Shown: one piece after another, positions 1-5,669 of the stretch
How the letters are laid out: each line of letters begins with the position of its first letter
Numbering within the stretch: position 1 is the stretch's first letter
From: Planctomycetaceae bacterium
Lineage (GTDB): Bacteria > Planctomycetota > Planctomycetia > Pirellulales > Pirellulaceae
Length of the DNA: 9,396 nt
Assembly (NCBI GenBank): GCA_002702965.1
Contig: PADE01000084.1
Location: forward strand, 20,267 to 29,662
Reading direction: 5' to 3'
Made by a program: the position numbers and the translations under genes
The notes under the pieces: generated by a model
The model's input: the letters and a program-made list of their open reading frames with translations, nothing else
Databases searched by the model: none
What the model was told of the DNA's origin: nothing

Positions 1-51
1 CGCGCTGCGCGCCGGTACCGATGCGGAGGCAATCCCGCCCGAGTATCGCTT

Positions 52-1596
52 TCATTGCTGGAACTGGATGGCGTACAGGTCGGCGTCATCGAGGACAAAC
101 CGCAACCGGATCGCCTGGCCGGTCAAATCGGCCAGCGCCGCGCCGGACTTCCAGCGCACCTCGTCGTCGATCGCATCACCGAACATTTCCGGACAATCCG
201 ACAGCCGAAATCCGGGAATCGGTCGGCCGCTGGCGTCCTGGATCTCGACGCGCACGCTGCCGACCGCTGAGGTCGCCAGGTTGAGCACCAGACGCTGGCC
301 CGTAAACCGAATCGGCCGGGTCCGCATTTCACCGCGGTCCGCCGCATGGACGGAGACAAATCCGTCGAGTCGAAGCGTATACCGTCGCAGGTTGCCCTGA
401 TCCGTTCCGTAGGACTCGTTACAGTAAAACGACAATTCCCGCGGCGCCCCCTCGATGTGCGACCGGGTGGTCACAAATCCCCACGCGGGGCAACAGTTTT
501 CATTCCACCAGCGGCCGGCCTGGGATCCCGGCCGGATGAAGGCCTCTCGCCAGCGCCGAAAATGCCGGCCGTCTCGACTCGTCATCAACCCGGTGTCGTT
601 GAGTGCCGTCTCCTCGCGCAGCGGATTGTCTTCGACCCGCACACGCCCCGGCACCAGCCGCATCGGTAAACCGATAAACAGATGCGGCGCCCGTGGATAG
701 ACCGCGATGTTGTTGTCGTACAGGTGCATCGGCGCAGCGGCCGGCGCCGGCCGTATCAGCCGGCCGGTCGACCGCGAGTAGGTCAACCACTGCGGTGGAT
801 CGGACCAACTCAGAAAATCCTTCGAAGTGAGCGCGGCAACAGAGCGAATACGGCGTCCGTCGGGCATCCAGATGCGAATAAAGGAGACGTACCGCCCCCG
901 CACCGAATCCCAGAGCGCCACGTTGTGTGAATCGAACTCCCCTTTCTTGATAATCCGGGCCTTCCGTAGGACCGACCAGTGCAGACCGTCGGGCGAGCGA
1001 AACGCCAGCAACCCGATTCGCGGCAGCCAGGGGTAACCGGTCGCATCCGGCTGGGGAGGTGCCGGATCCTGGCCCTCCTGGAACATCACCCGCCCGATCG
1101 CCTTGTAACGCGCCGCGGGATCCGCGTCCGGGTTGGTATCTTTGAACACCGCAAAGTTCGCACAACCGGTACCCGCCCAGACAATATTGTTGCGCTTCAG
1201 ATCCTCGGTCTGGTAGAGATTCAGTTCCGGTCGCGTCCAGTGGATTCCATCGCGACTCTCGGCGTAACAGGTGACGATGTTCTGGTCGCCGAACGCACCC
1301 TCGGCGATCCACGGTCTGGCGACGCGCGCATAATCCCGGTAGTACATGCGGTACAGGTCTCCGTCCTGAAACACGCAGACCGAGCGATGGGCGCCACCCC
1401 AAACTTTGCCACTCTGCTGATTCGTGGTCTGCCAGACCAGCGCCCGCGGTGTCGGGTGATGCAAACGCAACTCCGCGTGCTGCATCGAATCGATCAAGAA
1501 ATCATCGACGAACGGCTCCAGGCGGGACCCGATGTCAATCGGGTCGGCGCCGCACAGCGCCCCTCCCAGCACCCACCACACCAGCTGTATTCCCAT
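52..1596 (-). CDS. Secreted five-bladed beta-propeller protein (GH32/43-like superfamily) with C-terminal beta-sandwich
   Basis: 514-residue protein, probably a periplasmic or extracellular glycan-acting enzyme or binding protein; substrate unknown. The ATG at 1596 is chosen because GAGG lies 8 nt upstream and a short hydrophobic signal peptide follows (MGIQLVWWVLGGALCGAD); an in-frame ATG at 1677 would overlap the upstream gene and add an Arg-rich, non-signal extension. Seen in the protein: an N-terminal FVDDFLID segment (29-36), then blade-like repeats such as YRMYYR (82-87), SRDGIHW (114-120), SPDGLHW (201-207) and SRDGRHF (340-346), and conserved-looking FDSHNVALWD (221-230) and WWNENCCPAWG (363-373). 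Residues about 408-513 look like a beta-sandwich, the arrangement of GH32-type proteins. I know similar proteins from planctomycetes annotated as hypothetical or GH32 N-terminal-like. The catalytic triad of GH32/GH43 cannot be assigned by eye. It is the second gene of a two-gene unit, 49 nt after the Asp-box protein. Fold fairly sure, activity unsure. Confidence 0.75.
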   Translation of the reverse strand: MGIQLVWWVLGGALCGADPIDIGSRLEPFVDDFLIDSMQHAELRLHHPTPRALVWQTTNQQSGKVWGGAHRSVCVFQDGDLYRMYYRDYARVARPWIAEGAFGDQNIVTCYAESRDGIHWTRPELNLYQTEDLKRNNIVWAGTGCANFAVFKDTNPDADPAARYKAIGRVMFQEGQDPAPPQPDATGYPWLPRIGLLAFRSPDGLHWSVLRKARIIKKGEFDSHNVALWDSVRGRYVSFIRIWMPDGRRIRSVAALTSKDFLSWSDPPQWLTYSRSTGRLIRPAPAAAPMHLYDNNIAVYPRAPHLFIGLPMRLVPGRVRVEDNPLREETALNDTGLMTSRDGRHFRRWREAFIRPGSQAGRWWNENCCPAWGFVTTRSHIEGAPRELSFYCNESYGTDQGNLRRYTLRLDGFVSVHAADRGEMRTRPIRFTGQRLVLNLATSAVGSVRVEIQDASGRPIPGFRLSDCPEMFGDAIDDEVRWKSGAALADLTGQAIRLRFVLDDADLYAIQFQQ

Positions 1597-1645
1597 CGAC
1601 AACACCTCGCATGATCGTCGCAAAACCACGGCGCGAGCGGCGGGA

Positions 1646-2905
1646 TTACGGTTTGACCGGTTTCCAGCGAATCGCAAATAGGTCGGTGCTGCCGTTAACC
1701 GCCTCCCACGTATTGCCCGCCTGACTCGAACCCGCGATCGTCACAATCGTGTCGTCCGCGAGCACGACGCTGGCGCTGTAGCTGCCCGTGAATTTGGTCG
1801 AATCGAGGTAGTACACCTCGTCTTGCCAGGTCTTTCCCTCGTCTCGGCTGATCATGGCCCGACTGCCGGGAGGGCCCGGTCCGTAACGGGTGTCATGGAT
1901 CACGACCAGCGTCCCGTCGCTCTGGACGGCGGGGAACCCAAACGTCTGCCCGAACACCGTGGTCAGCAATCTTGGAGTATTCCAAGTTTTGCCATCATCG
2001 TCAGAGTCCATCACAAACAGATTTTTGATGCGGTGGCGTCCATTAAACGGTGCCCCGGCGACTTTTTGCGTGTATTTCAACAGACGTGGCGGGTCCGACG
2101 GGTGCACGATATCCCCCATCCGCATCGTGGCGAACAAACGCCCGGAGGGCAGCCGTACGGTACCCCCCTCACTGGCACCCCGGTCGCGAACCAACGTCGG
2201 CCCCTGCCAGGTCTTGCCGCCATCGGACGACTGGAAAAAGTACAGCGCGCTGCCGCGCACGAAGGGATCGTCCCGCACATCGATCCCCCAGATCAGGGTG
2301 TCGTCACGCAGTCGATTCAATCCCCGGTGCACGTACCGCTGAACGTAAGGTCTGCCCGAGGGCAGCGGCAAATCGTTGATCGGGATTTCGGCCCGCCGGG
2401 TCCAGGTCACCCCCTCATCCGTGGAAGCCCAGACCACCGCCGGTGGATCGACCGCGTTCCCCACCTGGCAACCGACCGAGATGAACGTCCCATCGCGGAG
2501 GACCTTCCAGCGGAAACCGAGCTCGACATCGGGTGGCAAGGCAATCCGCCGGGCGGTCCACGTCCGGCCCCCGTCGATCGACTTACAGAACACCTCGGTC
2601 TGCCGTACGTAGATCTCTCCGGCGGGCCCCAGGTCGACCTGGACCGCCTGGGGGTTCATCCCGTCGCTGTGGGGCAGCCGTGTTCGCGCCACCGGAACCC
2701 GGCTGAGTCTGCCGCCGGCTGCGCGTAGAATATAGGCGCTCTGGTGCATCGCTGTGAGGACCCCGACCGGCGGGACCTCGACGCCCCCCATCCGGTCCGT
2801 CAGGACATTCGGGTCGACGATCAAACGGGACGGTTCGGCGGCTTCTGCTGTCGCCATCGACAGCGTCAGCAGCAACGTCACGACAGCTCGGTGTCGACGG
2901 GCCAT
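1646..2905 (-). CDS. Secreted Asp-box (BNR) repeat, sialidase-like six-bladed propeller protein
   Basis: 419 residues, exported by a Sec signal peptide (hydrophobic stretch about residues 7-20, cleavage probably after AEA near 20-23). The ATG at 2905 is supported by AGGAG 7 nt upstream; an in-frame ATG at 3022 lies inside a repeat and would bury the signal peptide. Five Asp-boxes of the S-x-D-x-G-x-T-W type are visible: SIDGGRTW (109-116), STDEGVTW (161-168), SSDGGKTW (226-233), SDDDGKTW (301-308) and SRDEGKTW (353-360), as in the sialidase superfamily. Possible active-site equivalents are E246 with R262 (in SEGGTVRLPSGRL...R), R349 before the fifth box, and Y376 (GSYSASVVL), the expected nucleophile position. 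I do not see a clean N-terminal (F/Y)RIP arginine motif, so sialic acid may not be the substrate. It is first in a minus-strand unit with the propeller gene downstream. The repeat-bearing leader and a candidate promoter lie upstream. Alternative: a non-catalytic Asp-box binding protein. Confidence 0.85.
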   Translation of the reverse strand: MARRHRAVVTLLLTLSMATAEAAEPSRLIVDPNVLTDRMGGVEVPPVGVLTAMHQSAYILRAAGGRLSRVPVARTRLPHSDGMNPQAVQVDLGPAGEIYVRQTEVFCKSIDGGRTWTARRIALPPDVELGFRWKVLRDGTFISVGCQVGNAVDPPAVVWASTDEGVTWTRRAEIPINDLPLPSGRPYVQRYVHRGLNRLRDDTLIWGIDVRDDPFVRGSALYFFQSSDGGKTWQGPTLVRDRGASEGGTVRLPSGRLFATMRMGDIVHPSDPPRLLKYTQKVAGAPFNGRHRIKNLFVMDSDDDGKTWNTPRLLTTVFGQTFGFPAVQSDGTLVVIHDTRYGPGPPGSRAMISRDEGKTWQDEVYYLDSTKFTGSYSASVVLADDTIVTIAGSSQAGNTWEAVNGSTDLFAIRWKPVKP

Positions 2906-2974
2906 GCAATCACTCCTGGTGGAGGCAAGGTTGGGCGGCGTGTTCTTTGCACTGCGCCGCCTGGGGAGTTCCCG

Positions 2975-3073
2975 ACCGCGCAGCTGCGGGCCATGATCCG
3001 CGCCTGCGCAGCAGCGCGCCATTACCTGCGCAGCAGCGCGCCATTACATTACCTGCGCAGCAGCGCGCCATTA
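2975..3073. repeat. 22-bp repeat: three perfect copies and one degenerate copy
   Basis: Three identical 22-bp units occupy 3003-3024, 3025-3046 and 3052-3073; the second and third are separated by an extra CATTA (3047-3051). Each begins CCTGCGCAGC and ends GCGCGCCATTA. A diverged fourth copy at 2975-2996 matches 17 of 22 positions without gaps. Each unit holds the 8-bp palindrome CTGCGCAG and the self-complementary arms GCGC-AGCA-GCGC. On the minus strand each unit supplies an ATG, giving several start codons upstream of the true start at 2905. There is no unique spacer sequence between copies. It could be a multi-site operator, a structured 5' leader or a slippage product. Confidence 0.9.
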
Positions 3074-3099
3074 TAGGGACCGAGGCGACAACACACCAA
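3070..3099 (-). promoter_or_regulatory. Candidate sigma70-type promoter for the Asp-box/propeller unit
   Basis: Read on the minus strand, there is a perfect TATAAT (3075-3070) preceded, with an 18-bp spacer, by TTGGTG (3099-3094), which matches TTGACA at the three leading positions. A start about 7 nt further on (near 3063) would give a leader of roughly 158 nt that contains the 22-bp repeats. The -10 overlaps the end of repeat copy 3. The -35 is weak and planctomycete promoters are poorly defined, so this is a candidate only. Confidence 0.4.
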
Positions 3100-3182
3100 G
3101 CGTTGTAAACTCGTGCCGATGATGTGAAAAACCGGTCGCGCCAGCTTCATCCGGCACGCCCCACGACCTACCATAAACCGGT

Positions 3183-3194
3183 GGTCGCACGACC
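3183..3194. repeat. Short inverted repeat GGTCG-CA-CGACC
   Basis: A perfect 5-bp inverted repeat with a 2-bp centre lies near the middle of the divergent intergenic region. The size and symmetry would suit a dimeric regulator site. With GC this high, short palindromes also arise by chance, so function is not established. Confidence 0.25.
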
Positions 3195-3315
3195 GGCAGT
3201 TCGTTGACGGTTCGCCGGGCGCCCGCGGCAGCCATAACATCCAGACAGCAGAACACCGATGCGGACCAGGGGTCAACTCACACGACGCGGCTCGATCGAC
3301 CGCCTGGACGGTCTG

Positions 3316-3349
3316 TGGTTTGCGATGCACGATGGTTTGCGATGCACGA
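3316..3349. repeat. 17-bp direct tandem duplication upstream of the barrel gene
   Basis: TGGTTTGCGATGCACGA occurs twice in immediate tandem (3316-3332 and 3333-3349), ending 36 nt before the ATG at 3386. Each copy contains TTGCGA, which resembles a -35 element; from the second copy, TCTCAT lies 18 bp further on as a poor -10. It may be a duplicated regulator site or a recent slippage event. Confidence 0.85.
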
Positions 3350-3385
3350 TGTCGAGCGACTCTCATTCCAATTGGCTAGGCGAGC

Positions 3386-4804
3386 ATGAACAACATCACC
3401 CTTGCGCGTGCGCGGTACACCGCCGTCAGTCTTGTGGCCGCTGTCACGTCGTCGATGCTCACGTCGTCGCTCCTGTCGGCGCCACCTGTGCGCGCTGCGG
3501 CCAAAGCGCCGCGCCCCTTCATCTGCATGTACGGCCACAGCGACAACCCGGGCGTCTCGGCCGCCTTTGCCAAGCTGGTCCCACGCGTGACGGTAATCGA
3601 AGGAACCAGCGCCGATGCGCGCTTCCTTCGGCAGCTACGCGACCAAGGGTGTATCTACGCAGCGCACGTCAACAACCCGCTGGGAGCCACGACCGAAGAG
3701 CTGGTGGCCCACTGGCGGGCGCCCTTTGACAACGACCTGAACGGGCGTCTACCCGGCGGATACGACGCGATCGCGATCGATGAACTGCGCGCCGACCCCG
3801 ACGACAGCCAGCAGTCACAACGTGTGTGTCGGGCACTGGCGACGCTTCGCAGCCACTATCCCGAAAAACAGATCTACGCCGCGGCGACATGGCATCTGGG
3901 CCGCGAGGCGGCGCGCTATTCGCAACAACTGCGCGCGGTCTACGCACACGTCGACAGACTGATGCTGGAGGTCTATCTGCGTGAGACGCGCCCCGCCTAC
4001 GCCTATTTTGCGCAGTGGGCGGACCGACTCAAGGCGGTGGAACCGGGGCTGCTGCAAAAGACGGTATTTGGACTCGGCATCGCGCAGCGTGGCTACCTGT
4101 ACGACGATACCACGGAGGTCGGTTTCTTCGGTCATCTCGACCGCCAGTTCCATGCCATCCGCAGCGATCCCGACGCCGCCACCATGCCGGGCGTGATGTT
4201 CTGGGTCTACTACCGCAGCCAAACGGAAGTCACTCCCGAGTACGTGGCCCGGTTGGCAGATCACTACTATCTGCAGCGCAACACGACGCTGTTCCGAGCT
4301 CCGCAAACCGAACAACTGATCGCCAATGGTCAGTTCGAAACGCTCGCAAACTGGCTGCGCATGCCCGGACGGGGGGGCGTGATTGAACGGTTCCGATATG
4401 AGGCGGTGGCCGGTTTGCAAAACGACCACGACGACCACGGCTGGTCGTCTCACGGGGATCAAGGCTTAAAGATGGTCCGCGGCGAGACCCCCAATCGGGC
4501 GTCCTATCAGATCGACGGTCTGGTTCCCGGCCGGATCTACACGATCTCGGCCTGGCTGATGGCAAACCGACCGGGCCGCCGCGCCGGCATCCAGATCATC
4601 CATCCCGATGGCCGGGTGATCGCCTCGCAAGAGACCGATCGGGCCGGTCGTGGAACCCAATGGAACGAGTGGTCGCGACTGCTCCTCTCGTTCGCTCCCG
4701 CTGGGTCGACGATCGCGATTCGACTGCACGACACGCCAGCCGCACCCGGTACGGTGCTCTACTGGGATTTCATCGAATTGGAGTCGCCATCCGGCGCGAG
4801 GTAA
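3386..4804 (+). CDS. Secreted (beta/alpha)8-barrel-like putative glycosidase with C-terminal carbohydrate-binding-like domain
   Basis: 472 residues; I do not recognise a named family. The N-terminus is a Sec signal peptide (hydrophobic about 11-31, likely cleavage near VRAAA at 35-39). ATG 3386 has TAGG 5 nt upstream. Residues about 44-297 give eight evenly spaced strand-like segments, as in a TIM barrel: FICMYG (45), RVTVIEG (67), IYAAHVNN (90), YDAIAIDEL (126-134), IYAAATW (163), VDRLMLEVY (189-197), VFGLGI (227) and VMFWVYY (270-276). Acidic residues at strand ends, D132/E133 and E195, are the best catalytic candidates. The strand-4 segment is reminiscent of glycosidase barrels, but its acid spacing does not match the GH18 DxxDxDxE motif. 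Residues about 311-466 (LIANGQFETLANW, then GLVPGRIYTISAWLMA, ending VLYWDFIELE) look like a CBM4/9-type jelly-roll. It is translationally coupled to the PhyH gene 7 nt downstream. Catalysis is inference; it could be a binding protein. Confidence 0.7.
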   Translation: MNNITLARARYTAVSLVAAVTSSMLTSSLLSAPPVRAAAKAPRPFICMYGHSDNPGVSAAFAKLVPRVTVIEGTSADARFLRQLRDQGCIYAAHVNNPLGATTEELVAHWRAPFDNDLNGRLPGGYDAIAIDELRADPDDSQQSQRVCRALATLRSHYPEKQIYAAATWHLGREAARYSQQLRAVYAHVDRLMLEVYLRETRPAYAYFAQWADRLKAVEPGLLQKTVFGLGIAQRGYLYDDTTEVGFFGHLDRQFHAIRSDPDAATMPGVMFWVYYRSQTEVTPEYVARLADHYYLQRNTTLFRAPQTEQLIANGQFETLANWLRMPGRGGVIERFRYEAVAGLQNDHDDHGWSSHGDQGLKMVRGETPNRASYQIDGLVPGRIYTISAWLMANRPGRRAGIQIIHPDGRVIASQETDRAGRGTQWNEWSRLLLSFAPAGSTIAIRLHDTPAAPGTVLYWDFIELESPSGAR

Positions 4805-4811
4805 TTCCGCG

Positions 4812-5630
4812 ATGCCACACCACCCCGCCGAACCCGCGGCCTGTTTCCTCCCGCAGCGACTCAGCGATGCGCAGCGGGAATCCTTTCGCGACCACGGCTT
4901 CCTGCAACTTGGCCCCCTGTTGACCGAACACGGACTGCGGCAGATGCAAACGGAGTGCATGTCGGCTTGGCGGGCGGAAAAGGAGTCGTTCGATCCCAGT
5001 GGTACCTGGCTCCGCAACTCGCTGCTGCCCGACATCCACCATCGCAGTGCGTTCGTACGGCAATTCTATTTCGCGGGTCCGCTGGTCGACATCGCGTTAC
5101 AATTGATCGGGCCCAACATCAAGGCGGTCACCAGCCAACTGACATTCAAACTGCGCGGCAACTCACAACGTTTCGGCTGGCACCAGGACAATGCCTACGG
5201 AGAGCTCGACCCGTACAACGCGATCTCCTGTCTAACCGCCCTGGACAACGCCGACCCCGAGAACGGCTGCCTGTGGCTGATCCCCGGTAGTCACCATCCC
5301 GGGCAGATCGAATACAACCACACACTCGACGACAAGGCGGCCCAGGTCTCGATCGACATGGACGCCGACCCGGCGCGCGCCACACCGATGCCGCTCCAGG
5401 CCGGCCACTGCCTGCTCTTGCACTGTCACCTGCTGCACATGTCACAGGGCAATCTCTCTGCCGACCGCGATCGGCGGATTCTGTTCACCCGCTACGCCGA
5501 TGCCGACGCGGTCGAAGTCTACAACGACCGCCAACCACGCCTGGGACGCTTGCTGCGAGGAACCACGCGGTTTGCGGCGGTGCGTCACTACGAGGCGGAA
5601 CTCGACACCGGCGACTCGCCCCGCAACTGA
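4812..5630 (+). CDS. Phytanoyl-CoA dioxygenase (PhyH) family Fe(II)/2-oxoglutarate oxygenase, copy A
   Basis: 272 residues with no signal peptide, so probably cytoplasmic. Family chemistry is 2-oxoglutarate- and O2-dependent hydroxylation of a small molecule with Fe(II); the substrate cannot be read from sequence. Visible motifs: the family opening FRDHGFLQLGPLL (25-37), the facial triad H124-Q-D126 in FGWHQDNAYGELDP, ENGCLWLIPGSHHPG (150-164), and the distal histidine H209 in LLHMSQGNLS followed by R221/R222 as 2-oxoglutarate-binding candidates. The length suits the family. ATG 4812 was chosen because the family homology begins just after it, and because GAGG lies 10 nt upstream inside the end of the barrel gene. 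An in-frame ATG at 4650 would overlap that gene by 155 nt. The 7-nt gap implies co-transcription and translational coupling with the secreted barrel protein. Confidence 0.9.
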   Translation: MPHHPAEPAACFLPQRLSDAQRESFRDHGFLQLGPLLTEHGLRQMQTECMSAWRAEKESFDPSGTWLRNSLLPDIHHRSAFVRQFYFAGPLVDIALQLIGPNIKAVTSQLTFKLRGNSQRFGWHQDNAYGELDPYNAISCLTALDNADPENGCLWLIPGSHHPGQIEYNHTLDDKAAQVSIDMDADPARATPMPLQAGHCLLLHCHLLHMSQGNLSADRDRRILFTRYADADAVEVYNDRQPRLGRLLRGTTRFAAVRHYEAELDTGDSPRN

Positions 5631-5652
5631 CGGCGGACACCATCGTCGCAAC

Positions 5653-5669
5653 CCGCCTCAGCGAGGCGG
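5653..5669. terminator. Hairpin at the convergent junction of the two PhyH genes
   Basis: CCGCCTC-AGC-GAGGCGG forms a perfect 7-bp stem with a 3-nt loop. It lies 22 nt after the stop of the plus-strand PhyH gene and straddles the TGA (5660-5658) of the minus-strand one. It could block transcription from both sides. There is no T-tract on either strand, so intrinsic termination is not proven. Confidence 0.4.

Larger units (their letters stand above)
2906..3385. promoter_or_regulatory. 480-bp divergent control region between the two operon-like units
   Basis: No credible gene lies here; it separates the minus-strand Asp-box unit from the plus-strand barrel/PhyH unit. It holds the 22-bp repeats (2975-3073), a candidate minus-strand promoter (3070-3099), an imperfect inverted repeat GTGCCG-ATGA / TCAT-c-CGGCAC (3113-3122 with 3147-3157), AAACCGGT twice (3129-3136, 3175-3182), the inverted repeat GGTCG-CA-CGACC (3183-3194) and the 17-bp tandem duplication (3316-3349). 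I could not identify a good -35/-10 pair for the plus-strand gene. A minus-strand reading frame 3044-2910 (44 codons) starts inside repeat copy 2 and stops 4 nt before the Asp-box gene; it is described under findings. Confidence 0.6.

Noticed and set aside
500..1402. Long minus-strand frame (300 codons) inside the propeller gene, and plus-strand frame 979-1614
   Set aside because: Both lie within the propeller gene in other frames and show no domain-like sequence.
1597..1677. Longer N-terminus for the propeller gene from ATG 1677
   Set aside because: It overlaps the end of the upstream gene, adds an Arg-rich non-signal segment and lacks the GAGG that precedes ATG 1596.
1823..2728. Long plus-strand reading frame (301 codons) opposite the Asp-box gene
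   Set aside because: Antisense to a gene with five recognisable Asp-boxes; the product is Pro/Arg/Gly-rich with no family features, as expected for GC-rich antisense frames.
2906..3022. Longer N-terminus for the Asp-box gene from ATG 3022
   Set aside because: The extension is encoded partly by the 22-bp repeat and would place the signal peptide internally; ATG 2905 has AGGAG at ideal spacing.
3003..3073. CRISPR array
   Set aside because: Units are directly abutting or separated by only 5 bp that repeat the unit's own end; there are no unique spacers and no cas genes.
3204..3238. Plus-strand promoter from TTGACG (3204) and CATAAC (3233)
   Set aside because: The 23-bp spacing is too long and nothing closer matches a -10.
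4650..4811. Longer N-terminus for the first PhyH gene from ATG 4650
   Set aside because: It overlaps the barrel gene by 155 nt and the added residues are a Ser/Arg-rich shadow of the other frame; family homology starts after ATG 4812.
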